This document shows, in pieces, positions 32,861 to 44,913 of a stretch of 64,000 bases of DNA (positions within the stretch are counted from its first letter, which is position 1; each line of letters opens with the position of its first letter). The notes under the pieces are model-generated. The model made no database searches. It was not told the DNA's origin and saw only the letters and a program-made list of their open reading frames with translations. Source of the DNA: Hibiscus mutabilis (taxonomy: Eukaryota > Streptophyta > Magnoliopsida > Malvales > Malvaceae); assembly GCA_019671005.1 (NCBI GenBank), contig CM033744.1, positions 40,736,022 through 40,800,021 on the forward strand, written 5' to 3'. The position numbers and the translations under genes were made by a program.

Positions 32861-33589
32861 ATGAATCCGTTAGTCCTTCCGGCTCCACCACTAACTTCTC
32901 TCCGGTCGACAGGTATCCCGTCGACCCCTACCCCAACTGCAAGTGTAAACCGTCGCATCGCCATCGCCGTCGACTTAAGCGAGGAGAGCGCTAACGCTGT
33001 TCAATGGGCTGTTCAGAACTACCTTCGTCCCGGTGACGACGTCGTACTCCTCCACGTTTTTCCGACCTCCGTCCTTTACGGAGCCGACTGGGGCTCCATC
33101 CGACTTCAAATCACCCCCAACTCCAAAAACAAGCACGAAAACGCCGCCGACTGCTCCGACGAAGAGTTTAAGCAGAGAATCGAGGGGGAGTTCGACATTT
33201 TCGCCACCACGAGAGCGAACAAGCTGGCGCAGCCGTTAGTGGATGCTAAGGTTCCGTTTACAATCCACATAGTGAAAGATCGTGACATGAAAGAGAGACT
33301 GTGTTTGGAAGTGGAGAGATTGCGGCTGAGTGCGGTGATCATGGGCAGCAGAGGCTTCGGTGGCGCAAGGAGGAGCAGCAATGGAAGGCTGGGAAGCGTT
33401 AGTTATTATTGCGTCAGCCACTGCATTTGCCCGGTTGTAGTTGTCCGCTACCCGGACAAGGATGAGAGCGGAGTCGGCCGAGTCGAGAGGGTCACCAAAA
33501 AGAAGATTGTTGAAGAAGAAGTTGAACTGCATCCCGTACCGGAAGAGGAACTTGAGTATCTTGATGAGGAGGATGAGCACAAAGGTTAG
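32861..33589 (+). CDS. Universal stress protein, PHOS32/PHOS34-like
   Basis: A single open frame of 242 aa. A Pro/Ser/Thr-rich N-terminus (about 1-30, TPTPTASVNRR) precedes a USP fold starting RRIAIAVDLSEESANAVQWA (about 31-50) and DDVVLLHVFPTSVLYGADWG. The nucleotide-binding loop reads GSRGFGGARRSSNGRLGS (G-2x-G-9x-G), then CPVVVVRYP closes the fold and an acidic tail ends EDEHKG. Family members in Arabidopsis bind nucleotide and are phosphorylated in the N-terminal region after elicitor treatment; that role here is inferred. The ATG at MNPLV is chosen because family proteins begin this way. The frame runs through with no intron, which is unexpected if relatives are spliced. A truncated copy lies at 455-852. 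Confidence 0.9.
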   Translation: MNPLVLPAPPLTSLRSTGIPSTPTPTASVNRRIAIAVDLSEESANAVQWAVQNYLRPGDDVVLLHVFPTSVLYGADWGSIRLQITPNSKNKHENAADCSDEEFKQRIEGEFDIFATTRANKLAQPLVDAKVPFTIHIVKDRDMKERLCLEVERLRLSAVIMGSRGFGGARRSSNGRLGSVSYYCVSHCICPVVVVRYPDKDESGVGRVERVTKKKIVEEEVELHPVPEEELEYLDEEDEHKG

Positions 33590-34004
33590 AGTTTTCGAAT
33601 TTGTAGTTTCTATAAAAGTTTACGTGAACTGTATCTGAAGATTTGGTATCAGGCCTACGTAAGTAAACTAAAAGTTAAGACGAGTAGCAAATAATAGAGT
33701 CAATGTAGAGGTTCAAGTGTAATAGCATTGTGTCCTCTTGCTCTTACATACGAGTTCGAGCAATTTTTCTGCACGATATGTTTGTTCAAGGATTATAATT
33801 AATAATTAAATGAATAGTTTTAAAATAAATGTCATGTATCGTAATATACTATTACTCATATGTACTGCAATGTATTATTAACTGTTTTAATTAGTTTTGA
33901 AATTCTAAGGGCCAAAAGTGTTAGTAACATCTTTTAGAATAAAAACTTAAAAAATAATTAAAACTTTTATTATTGTAATAATTCCTACATTCAATTTAAT
34001 TTAA
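33590..34004. other. 3' flank of the stress-protein gene
   Basis: About 33600-33800 is shared with the flank of the pseudogene (853-1020), including AGCAAATAATAGAGTCAATGT. The rest is AT-rich intergenic DNA. Confidence 0.6.
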
Positions 34005-35841
34005 GGATAAAATTCACACATGGTCACTAAACTTTGATCAATTGTTCACTTTAGTAACCAAACTTCTAATTGTTTCAATGTTACCATTAAACTTTTACTT
34101 TTATTTCAATTTGGCCACGGACCTGTTAACAACCGTTAAAAGGGTGATGTGGCTGTTAAATATTTTGTATAATAACACATTTAGTCCTCCACGTTTACAC
34201 ATACAAACAATTTAGTCCTAATTCAAAAGAAATAATAAATTTTACCCTTATTATTTCAATTTGACCATATTTTTAATTATAGATAATTTAATATTTTATT
34301 TTAATTCCTCAATTATAACTAATGTTATCTTGTCCCTCCTAATCCCAACCATATCCAATCCATCCTTTAAAATTTCATAAAAATTAATTAAATTATTACT
34401 ATAAAAGGGAAAATCAAGTATATTTTTTAAAATTGATACTTGAATTTTTAAAAGGGTAAACTACCCATTTAGTACACAACCTATTGTTGTGTTTTTGTTT
34501 TAGTACCCACCTATTATTTTTCGCAAAATAGTACTAATGTTATGTTTTTGTTCTATTATGGTACCCCGTCCGTTCAAAATTAACAGCGGTGATGATGTGT
34601 CTTGGTATAATCATAGTTTTAATCTAAAACACTTACATGTTCTATCAATTTAGTCCAAAATCCACCAATTTAATTATTATCTTAAATTTTGGGGTAAAAT
34701 TGCAAATTACCCAACTTTTCTTCTTCCTCGCCGTAGTCCCAGTCAACTGCGGACACCATCATCGCCTAGTTTATATTAGAAAGCGAGAATGGAGAAGACA
34801 ATTGAAACGGTTAGAACCAATTTCAATTTCATAAGGACATGGAGGGCAAATTTGCAGGTATGGAAAATGGTTTATATCAGGGAGGACAATTTCAATCGCC
34901 TGGAAAATGGTTTTCAAAAATCCCGCCATGCTTGACAAAGTTGAGGTATTGAATCTTTTTGCAATCTCACATGGTTTATATTGGATTATGAACAACCTAT
35001 CCTGGAAAATGGTTTTCAAAAACCCTGGTTTAGGACTCGGTGTAACATATATTGGAATTACTGAATCTTGGGGCTAGGGTTTTCGGGAAGAAGAAAGAAA
35101 AAAAGGGGAATTTGCAGTTTCAATCCAAACATTTAAGATGAAAATTAAATTGATAAGAGTTTGGACCAAAATGATAGAAATGTATATGTTTTGGGACTAC
35201 AACTGTTATTATACCAATTAAAAACGAGCCACATCATCTCCGTTAATTTTTAACAGCTAAGGTACCAAAACAAAACAAAAAACGTAATGTTAGACATCAT
35301 TTTGCCAAAAATAAAAAAATGGGGTATCAAAACAAAAACACGGTAATAGGTTGGGTACTAAATGAGTAGTTTACCCTTTTTAAATTGTTATTAGGCCCAA
35401 AAACACATATATTTGTTATTATGTGTATTCAATTATACATAATAAAAATGAAAAAATAAGTATATTTTTTATAATTGATAGTTGAATTTTTTATAAAAAT
35501 AATTTAATTAATTTATATAACATCCATTAAGATCAAGTAATCCAACTCTAAATTTTAATTTAGTAATAAATTGATTCATTTCTATTTTTAAAGGGTGGAT
35601 TGGGTATGGTTGAGAGTGAGAGGGACAAGATAACATTAGTTATAATTGAGGGATCAAAATAAAATATTAAATTATCTCTAATTAAAAATAGGGTCAAATT
35701 GAAATAACGAGGGTTAAATTTATAATTTCTTTCGAATTAGGACTAAATTGTTTGTATGTGTAAACGTGGAGAACTAAATGTGTTATTACACAAAATATTT
35801 TAATAGCCACATCACCCTTTTTAACGGTTGTTAACGGGGTC
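34005..35841. mobile_element. Large foldback MULE-like element, interrupted
   Basis: The left arm from GGATAAAATTCACACATGG runs to about 34400, and the right arm (about 35595-35841) is its reverse complement for over 240 bp (for example GACAAGATAACATTAGTTAT against ATAACTAATGTTATCTTGTC). The family is that of the Pack-MULE at 24982-26452 (shared CTAAACTTT..GTAACCAAACTT and GTTAACAAC words). Its right end is cut where a LINE begins, and its interior is split by 34454-35376. No transposase or captured gene is seen. Confidence 0.8.
34454..35376. mobile_element. Nested foldback element with 9-bp target duplication
   Basis: The ends GGGTAAACTACCCATTTAGT (left) and GGGTAAACTACTCATTTAGT (inward from the right) form inverted repeats of about 150 bp. 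Flanks are TTTTTAAAA (34445-34453) and TTTTTAAAT (35377-35385), 8 of 9 bases equal, consistent with a Mutator-like insertion into the outer element. The core has no recognisable gene. Confidence 0.82.
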
Positions 35842-37770
35842 TAGGAGTAATCGATCTTGAGTTGCACAACTTAGCTTTACTGGACAAGTGGGCGTGGAGG
35901 TATGCATTGGAGAAAAATTCTCTTTGGCGCTTTCTAATTGTCAAAAAGTATGGAAAAAACGTGTTGTCTTGGCGATTTAATTCTCATGCCAAATCTAAGA
36001 TGTCGACCATTTGGAGACAAGTCGTTGAGGTTCAAGAGGATGAGCGCGTTGAGAAATTTATGAGCGTGAGCCGATTTGTTTAGATTGTGGGACATGGGTC
36101 GGATATCCTTTTTGGGCATGATCTATGATGCTCTGAGGTACCTTTGTGTGTGTTGTTTCTGCGTTTATTCCGAGTAGCAATTGACAAGATAGCTATGGTT
36201 AGAGACTACTCGCGTGATGAGTGTTGGGAACATTAGGGGTGGCATTCTTTCTTTGGTTGCATTTTGTGCAGCTTTGAGCTAAAGCAGTTGGACGAGTTTA
36301 GGGATTTGGTATTGCAGTGTCCTTTGATGGGGTTGGTTGGTGATCGTTTAGTGTGGAGGTCGACTACAAAGGGTGTTTTCTTGACCAAGGATCTGATGTC
36401 TTTGATGTTGTTCTTGGGTATGGAGGAGGGGACACTTGACTCTTTTATAGTTTAGAAGATTCAGGTACCTCCGCAGATTTAATGTTTTTATGGTTTATTT
36501 TGCTAAATCGTCTTTCAACACTATGTATGCTTCGGGATCGGGGGATTGTGTTGGAGGGAATGTCGGTTAGTTGTGTATGGTGTGAGGAGGGAGACGATGA
36601 GTTGAACCATAATTTATATTCTTGTCGTTATATGTATGAGATATGGTCTTGGTTTTTGCAATGGTGGGGGTATGCTTGGTAAGGCCAAGGACAGTGGGTG
36701 AGTTTATTATCCAAGGTTATGCTAGTTGTTTTTCTGGCACCCTTTGGCAGTGGTGGATTGTGGGCAATGTTGCGTCTTTATGGTCCACGTGGTTAGCTCT
36801 GAATGAGCTCATTTTTACTACAAAACGTTTAGCATCCGGGTGAAATTTTCTTTCTGATTAAACTACGTGCGATATACTGGGCCAAAGCGGATAAGGATGG
36901 GATGGATATATCGGAGGTTGAATGGTGGGAATTTTTGCGAATTTGTGTCCCTACGAGTATGAGTAGACTGGTTCGCATGGGGAATATTTGGGTGCCGCCC
37001 ATAGAGGGATCGCTTAAGTTTAATGTGGACAGGTCCGCTAGGGGTAAGCTGGGTCCTGCAGGATGTGGTGGAGTTTTGAAGAATTCGGAGGGACGGGTTT
37101 TGGCCTTGTTCTTAGGACCTTTGGGAGTAATGGAGTCGAATTAGACAGAGGTTCATGCAATTGCTTATGCGCTTACTATGTTGCTAAATTCATTTTGGGT
37201 TATAACGCCTTCTATCATCGTTGAATCGGATTCTACGGTAGCAGTCTCATGGATGTTACATTTTGAGAAAAGGCCATGGGCCTTTTAGCGTTTTCAGCAA
37301 ATTGATAAAGCTTGTCGGACTTTACTGAGTGTTTGTTTTCATGATGTGTTCTGAGAGGCTAATGGTATGGCCGACGCATTAGCCAAGAGGGTATCGAGTG
37401 AACGTCCGGGTTTCAAGTTATTGTATAGCTGGTGATAGTTGGGGTTGTATGCACGACTGGTGTTGTTGGGCAAGGGTGTTGGGGATGTGTGTGCTTGCTG
37501 GGTGCTTGTCGTGCGTGGCTGGTGGAGTTGGGCAAGGGTGTCGGGGCTGTGCGGGAATGTGTGAAGCTGGGTGCTGGCCGTGGGTTATAGGATGGGTGTT
37601 GCTTGGGTTTGCTTTGGTACTAGGTTGCGTTTTGTTGTTGTTTCTCAAATATTTGATTGTTAATTATCGCGTTGTATTCTTTCTCTCCATTTAAGCTTGA
37701 AGAGGTTTTTAACGAAGCACACGATAATTTTATATGTTTTTTCTCAATAAAATCATACTTGATAAAAAAG
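35842..37770 (+). mobile_element. 5'-truncated LINE (end of ORF2)
   Basis: Begins with the reverse transcriptase C-terminal region (LHNLALLDKWAWRYALEK), continues through the zinc-binding zf-RVT-like region (WRSTTKGVF.., VSCVWCEEGDDELNHNLYSC) and RNase H (LKFNVDRSARGKLGPAGC, ADALAKR near 37370). Stops at several places break the frame (36082, 36455, 36682, 36843, 37144). The 3' end carries TTTTTAACGAAGCACA (about 37703). It joins directly to the truncated right arm of the foldback 34005-35841. Confidence 0.88.
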
Positions 37771-37784
37771 GATAAATAATCATA

Positions 37785-38348
37785 TTTATCCATAAAATAA
37801 ATTATATTTTTTAATGTTTAGAACTCGATTGAAATTTTTAAAAAAATCACATATATAATTAAATTGAAAATAAAATTCAATATATCTCTTTTTCTATCGG
37901 AAAAGTTCAATATATATAGTTGCACTAAAACAAAGTTCGTGTATAATTTTTATATGCATTACACACAGCAGCAGCATGGGTTAGTAGAGGTCTTGGCTTC
38001 CCTTGATTTGGTAAAACTATTTTATGGAATTTAAAATAGTAATTTCTTATCAAACAAATTTGTAAAATTGACCTTTGACCCTAAGTTTGGTAAAGAAAAT
38101 ATTTTCTCTTACAATGTAAAGTAAAAAAAATTGATTAAATAACAAAAATTAAAATTTTAAAGTAAATATTAATATTTGAATTTATACAAAATAAAATAAT
38201 ATAAATATAAAAAATATATGTATATATAAATGAAACCGTCACGGTTGGATTATGAGGCCATGGTCAGCTGCGAAAACATAAGACGATTAATCAAATCCCC
38301 AAATATATATAAAACATCTGGACGGTTGCTGTGAAGAGCTCCGGCTGA
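37785..38348. other. Second part of the duplicated stress-gene flank
   Basis: Matches 1590-2064 in order and orientation: ATATTTATCCATAAAA, ACAAAGTT-GTGTATAATTTTT, AAAATTGACCTTTGACCC, ATGGTCAGC-GCG and GCTGTGAAGAGCTCCGG. In this copy the foldback and LINE lie between the gene and this block. No gene is present. Confidence 0.7.
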
Positions 38349-39403
38349 CACTCACGCAAGCAACGCCACAAAAATCTAGCTCACTCCCAGTCGCACGCAT
38401 ACACATGTTCATTCTCTGCTCCACAAAATAGCTGGACGGCTATTGTTTGAAGATTTTATGTTGCTGTTGATTTTTTTAATTTAAACTTCCCCCACCTAAT
38501 ATTAAGACCGTACACGACACAATTGGGATAAAAATCCTTTTGTTTATTGCATTAGTTCTTGGTGGTTGAATTTAAAATATAATTCGATTCGATAAAGTCT
38601 TAAAGATAATTATAAATTTTTTATTACTTAATAATAATTAATTATTGAAAAGTAAAATAGAATTATATTAAAAGATGAGAAATACTATCAATATTAAAAA
38701 TACATATAACCATACTATAAGTTGAGAAACTAAATTTATCACAATTTAATTACGTAATAAAGGATAAACCCACGTTAGTAATCGGTGCAACCCCTACGTG
38801 CAGGACCGAGTACCGCGCCTGTCGAATCGGACTGAAACTAAAACATCTTAGAAGACACATCCATGGTCAATGCTCGGACTTAGACTGGAACTTCACATTA
38901 TCCTCTGTTCGGTTTGTTTGTCTTCCGACAACCTTATAGAGTACTGGTGTAGGTTTTAAGTGGCAAGTTTCTTTCTGGTGTAGGTTTGAAAAGAGCAAAG
39001 AGAACTAGAATTGAAAGAGTAAGCTATAATTAGAAACATGAAATTTCAATGCAATTTCTTTACTTAATAAAATCGGTTTATTAAATTTAAGGGTAGAGTA
39101 CTGGTCACCCAACTTAGAGTTTGGTTCTATCTTAGTCATCCGATTTTATAAACTTCTGTTTTGGTCATCGATACTTTTGAAATTCTAATTTTTAATCACC
39201 TGCAGTTAATGATATAGCCAAATGATGACGCGGACATTGTTATATTTAATCCTTATTATTTATATATTCTTTCATATTGATCTTAATTTTAATTAAATTA
39301 ATAAATTTAACCAATCGCATTTACTTATCGTTCTTCATTCTCCAATGTGATGTCAGCACAACCCAACACAAACAATGGCAAAAGTTCAGTCTCTTAATAT
39401 TTA
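38349..39403. other. Intergenic, with half of a foldback repeat
   Basis: About 38349-38470 (ACTCACGCAAGCAACGCC) looks like old promoter or leader sequence, but no coding frame follows. About 39090-39240 (GGTCACCCAACTTAGAGTTTG, TTTGGTCATCG) resembles one arm of the GGTCAC-type foldbacks. The rest is unassigned. Confidence 0.4.
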
Positions 39404-39535
39404 TTTGAATAATTTCTACCTAAGGAAAAGGAAAGGAGAATTTTTCTCCTACGAGTCTTGAACCCACAACTTAAGGAAAGAGAAAGGTGTCAACTGAGAA
39501 CTTTAACCACATGCTCTAGAGTTTGTAGAACAAAC
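39404..39535 (-). mobile_element. tRNA-related SINE
   Basis: On the minus strand an A-box-like GAGCATGTGGTTAAAG is followed about 50 bp later by a B-box-like GTGGGTTCAAGACTC, spacing typical of tRNA-derived SINEs. The end TAGGTAGAAATTATTCA is shared with the copy at 32173-32575. This is the best-preserved copy in the window. Confidence 0.65.
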
Positions 39536-40121
39536 TCTTAACAATTAAGAATCTTTGAGTGGTCTAAAAAGGAATATTATTATTTTTAAAATATTTAGAT
39601 TCGAATAATTTATTTGTAAGATGTTTACGCATCATCAATGGACTAATAAAAATTGGACAGATACCCGGATATTAAAAAAATCTACAAGACCATAAGCTTC
39701 AAATTTTCTTTTCCAATTCTCAATTCATACCCATATTGATATATTTTAATAATAATACGATCTCAGTTCCTCCTCCAGTATTGAGGAAGATTAGGGACAA
39801 TAAAATCTCCCATGTGTTCTTGTTCTTATGCGATAAGGAAATGGGACTTTTCTTAATTGCAATTTCCAAGCAATTTAATTCCCAAAATAGAAAAAAAATC
39901 ATCTTCATTAATGTTCACAATAACTTCTCAAATAGAAGTTTACAAAATATTAAACATAAAGTTACAAAACTTAATCTATATTTTTTTGTATTTTTAATTA
40001 TTCAAGTATTATTATCAGAATCTGAATTAAATATTTTTATACGTCAGATATTCGAATCAGCAATAAAATTTGAATTCAAAATTCATAATCATATGACAAA
40101 TATTAAACTCATAACAAACTG
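39536..40121. other. Intergenic, no gene seen
   Basis: AT-rich. The open frame at 39736-40134 is Asn/Lys/Ile-rich with no recognisable domain and is probably chance. Confidence 0.5.
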
Positions 40122-41612
40122 TGTAACACCCTAAATAATTGAACTAAGTAAAAAAAGGGAAACAATTGAAATAAAAAAATTAGAGACTATGCTTGGAAAA
40201 GCCAAGCCTTAACCACTAAGCCAAGTGCTCTTTCCTATAAAATGTTACCTGGAACAATATTAGAATTAAGTCTGAGAAGTATATTAAATCAAATTTAATA
40301 ACCCATTTGACTCCCTACCTACCCGAGTTATGGTCATTCGAATCTGAAAATAACCAAGGATATCCAAAAGTCTCTCTCACCTAACCCACCACCGTCCCCA
40401 ACCTGACACGAGCAAAGGTTTCATCGGAGCTACGCCTGTTTCTGGCCATTTTGTGTTGTTAGGGGTAAATTCTGAATTACAACTTGTGGGGTCATCGACG
40501 ATATTTTTGACGATGTTTTCGGTGGATTATCGATGAGGATCCGTTCTGGGTACTCGAGTTTTACCTGACCGTTCGTCTGCTCGGCCCAGCTTCTCCTGAT
40601 TCGCTCACCAGCGTGAACCCGTAGTTACTAGATCTAGTACAGCTGCAGAGCATAGCAAGACAGGTGCCCAGTAGACCCACAAGACTAACTTTTGAGGTGT
40701 GTTCCTTGTGTGCTAAATTACGATTTAAATATATTTTCTGAAATGATCATGTGTACATGAATATTTTTCTATGATTGAAAGCATGAATAATTTTATATGA
40801 TTCGAATACCTTATCTGTTTTGAAAATATGATATTGTTATCTGATCAAATGCATGACTACTTTATCTGCTTGAAAGTATGCACATATGTCATATTTGAAA
40901 TTATGATCTTTGGTTACTATTTTTCTGTTATAAAACATGTATGCCACATGATTCCTGATATTAATGTCTGCTGAACAAACACTGATTTATGTCTGGGGTA
41001 TACTATTGGGGATATGATATGGAGTCTCTACAGGTTCAACTGGTAATTCCTTATAGACCCAAGGTCGCCCCTGGGGTAGGTTCCGACGTCTCGGGTCAGG
41101 TAATTCTTTATGGACCTAAGGCAGCCCTTAGGTTGGTTCCTACGCCCTTTGGGCCTAGGGTAAGTCCTTATGGATGCAGTTTTGGGGAATTGCATATCGG
41201 TGTACGGTTGGAGGGTAGTTAATCATAAATAAAAATTTGGTTGCTCTTGGAAGATGTTTTACTAAAATGATTTATGCATGTTTGAACTATTTTGAAAATG
41301 TTTTATTTGCGCTTACTAGAACACACTGAGCTCTCTAGCTCACATCCCCAAACTTTCTATTTTAGATTTTGGATAGGCTTCTTGGACTTGGCACTTGGAG
41401 CATCAACACATTCAATACACTTATTTTGTTGTAATGTTTCTATCCACTATATTGCCTTTATTTGGGGTGACATGAGCCTATATTTTGATACTGCGTACTT
41501 TACTTGATTGCATGATGTGAATTTATTTTGTAACTAAATTCTGATAGGGTTATATCGATTATCGTCAATTACCTATTGCCGAGACCATTTTTTGAAAATC
41601 GGGATGTGTAAA
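40122..41612 (+). repeat. Putative LTR (solo or 5') of a Gypsy-type element
   Basis: Starts TGTAACACCC and ends near CGGGATGTGTAA. It contains ACACTGAGCTCTCTAGCTCAC (about 41323), a phrase found in LTRs of this kind in plants as I recall. About 41040-41160 holds three related units of the form ATTCCTTATAGACCCAAGG..GTAGGTTCC. No proteins are encoded. No primer site is seen to the right and no target duplication is visible. Confidence 0.45.
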
Positions 41613-44418
41613 AATAGCATGGCGATCAATCTTTTGTAAAATTAGGGTTTCTGGCCATTTTTAATTTAATCTTGAAAATTTAGAGTTTTTTTTTATATTA
41701 AATCGAATTTTCCTTTATTTATTTTTAAAAACACTTTGGAGTCGTCACCGATCACTTAGAGGTAGACTGGACACCGAAAAAAATAAACCTGAGATTCTGT
41801 CTTAAAAATTGGGTTCGGGAGTCGGTTACGTGTAGGGAAGGGTTAGCACCCCTACAAACGCCCGTTATTGGTACCTTTAATTTTACGTGGCATTTTGGCA
41901 TTTCGAATAATTGTTTGAATTTAATTTATCCATAATTATTAATTGAATTTAAATTTCGAATGTAGATATCCTTTTATAAGAAAAATCATTTTGTTCGAAT
42001 ACGAGATTAAAAGCACCCCGTTAAGTGGCACCCCTATTCGTATTTAAAATTGAATTTCCAACATAAAAGGTTTTTAATGAATGATATTTTATTGTTTTGT
42101 CAATTTTAAGTACTAATCCTAAAAAGGCTCTAATTAATTATTCATTTAAATCTATAAATATTAATTAATTTAATGACTTTTATGAGAAAATGTCAATTTC
42201 TTGAACACCTTCCATTTATGTAAAGCCCTTAAATTAATTATATTCCTAATTAATTAATTCCTCTAATTAATTAAATTTCTAGTCCTAATTAGGATCTAAC
42301 AATTCATTATTCAATGTTATAAGTGAAAATATATATCGAATATGCACCTTTATGACCAAGGCTGAGATAACATCCCATTGTAAACAATGGAACACCATCC
42401 AGATTTGAACCTCAAAGATTCTATTCGATATACATTTAATTAACTATAATGTATTAATTATTTGATTTTAGCTAAAAATTAAATTAATAATCAATTTTAA
42501 GTAAGAAATATATTAAATATAATTTAAAGAAATCCATGTGATAACACCCCATTATAAACAAAGGAACACCATCCATATTTGGATTCTAAAATCATATTTA
42601 ATATACTTTTAATATCTACAATTATCTACCATATTTAATTATTGAACCCTAATTAAAGAAACCTAAACTAAATGCTTTATTAATTAATATCTAAGTGCAT
42701 TTAATTATCTAACATAATATTCTATATGCTAATTTTAAAACATGCATCAAACATATAATTAATTGCATTTAAATAAAACAATTAACTAGAATAATTAAAT
42801 TGAAAACAATTGAAACATAAATATGATTTTATTGCTATAGGGACTAAACTGATAGAATTACAAAATCCAAATGCCCAATTACAAAACACATTTGACCCAA
42901 TTGCAAGAATTCAAGCCTAAGGGATACAATTATGGGATTCGGGGGACTAAATCGAACTAACATAGAGCTGCGGGGTCAATTTCAAAGCAATTAGGGACCC
43001 AATTGAAAGAAAGTGAAGTTAAGGGCCAAAACCAAAGGAAACCCGACAATGGGGCACAGATCCTCCTACCCGACCCGAATGTCATGTGTGGATCTCACTG
43101 GCCCGGTGCCCAAAACGGCACCATTTTGGTCCGAGTACAAAGGGTCCAAAACTGAGTTGAATCAGTCATTTGCCCCAAATCCCTCTCTCACTCTACCCTC
43201 TCCCATCTCTACTTTTCTCTCGTCACAAACATCCCCATCCCCAGAAACCATACCCAAAATGAATCAAAACCCTGGGTTTTGGGATGAAACTCATCGTGTT
43301 CTTCAAGAACCAGATGGACATCATCCCCTTCGTCCACAAACCGCCGTCCGCACCGACTTTCAATCTTTCACCCCCATGCTCTGGTCACCATAATCTGTTC
43401 GTCGGTATGGGATTCGAATCCCGGCCACTGCCGGTTATCGCCAGCCGCCCTAGGGCGATTTCCGACCACTGTGTTCCGCCGCCTTTCGAAACCCAAAAAA
43501 CCCAAAAATCTTATTTTTTTTCAATTTAAACCTAAATCTACTCCCAGATTCGTCTGAATCCTCCCTTCTTCCCCATCCTAAGTCTAGATCTACCCAAACC
43601 CGAAGCCCTCTTCGACTCCACTGTTGTCATCGGAAAACTACTCCAGCCACTGTAGCCTTTTGACACCAAATGAACTCTCATAGATCTTTTATTTAATCTC
43701 ATTTTTTGGATCACATGTATGTATTTGTGATAAAAACTGATTTTACCTCTTTTGCAGGTATTAAAATGAAGGTAATCGGGGGGAAATAACTCAATCTACG
43801 ACGGTTCACAGCTCCGATCTCAACTCTGGTGACGATTCACGATTTTGGCATCTTCTTCGACGTGGACGATCGAATTCCGGTGATGGCTAGGCTTCCACAA
43901 CGGCAACCGTTTGGCTACTGTGCTGGTTTAACCCTCAAGGTAATCTCTCTCCCCTTTTAATAATAATAATAATTATTTTTAATGATTGTGATTAATGATC
44001 CTGTCACTCTCTCTTCTATCTATTTATAGGTGAGTGGATGGTGACATTAGCAAAACCAGGATCCAAGTGAAATTGGTTTGAACCAACATGTGTATGCCAC
44101 GTAGATCGATTTTGAGCGGGAAAAAGAATTATCATACTAACTTTGTGTTTCTTGGATCAAAATGAGTAGGAAACCTAAATTTTGGGCTTGATTGTGTGTT
44201 TGTTTAGTTATTTGGGCGGAAAAACTATGAATTGGGCCATTTGTATTTGTTTTGCCATGTATATATGAAAGAGAGGGAGTTTTGGGTATTGGGCCTAAAT
44301 TTGGGCTTTTAACTTGTAAAAGACATTTGGACATTATTTGGATATTTTTTATAATGGCTGATTTATTTATTTTTATTATTTATTTATTTACTAGCCCGGT
44401 CAAAATTCGGGTATTACA
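41613..44418. repeat. Non-coding LTR-type or LARD-like repeat
   Basis: It continues from the putative LTR and ends GGGTATTACA, which is inverted relative to the TGTAACACCC at 40122. It includes a phrase GGAGTCGTCACCGATCA (about 41740), a direct repeat (AACACC/TCCATTGTAAACAATGGAACACCATCC at about 42370 and 42546), a GC-richer stretch (43030-43660) and two pyrimidine-AG splice-like sites (about 43758 and 44029). No gag or pol motif was found, so a large non-autonomous derivative is the best guess. Confidence 0.4.
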
Positions 44419-44913
44419 CCTATGTATAGTTTATAATTACTATTTGATTTGGACTTATAATCTTTAAATAACTTTCATGGGAAATCTTTGATATGAAATG
44501 TGACCTCCTGGAATTACACTTAACGCATAAGCCGGTCTAAAGGTTACAAACTGAATCCACTAAAATTTTGAATGACCAAAGTTTGAATCTTTTAGTAGCA
44601 AAACTATTTTCCATTTTGCAAACTAAAATTAGAATTAAATATTTGAATCTTTAATTTATACCAGCATAAATAATAAAGATTTGAATAATGGATATTTGTG
44701 GATGTCAATCTGCTCTAAACAATAATATATAATAATTTTAACATTCAAATTTATAAAAATAAAATAGATTGGATATTCACGAATATCTTAATTCTCATAT
44801 TTATATTAGTATGAAATTACTTTATAATATTAGAGTATAATAGGAGAAAAAATATAAAATACTTAAAAGAACTCATTACAACTAGACACATCCAAACACA
44901 TGTATTTAGAGAA
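44419..44913. other. Intergenic, no gene seen
   Basis: AT-rich sequence without recognised features. Confidence 0.5.

Noticed and set aside
39404..39535. A functional tRNA gene
   Set aside because: The A- and B-box-like words are present, but no cloverleaf with acceptor stem could be drawn and related copies are scattered, so a SINE is the better call.
40989..41222. A 77-codon frame with Pro/Gly/Val-rich repeats
   Set aside because: It arises from the tandem units inside the putative LTR (about 41040-41160). No start context or family supports a gene.
43013..43529. Overlapping GC-richer frames with proline-rich peptides
   Set aside because: They lie inside the non-coding LTR-type repeat, in two overlapping frames, with no recognisable domain. 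Treated as part of the repeat.
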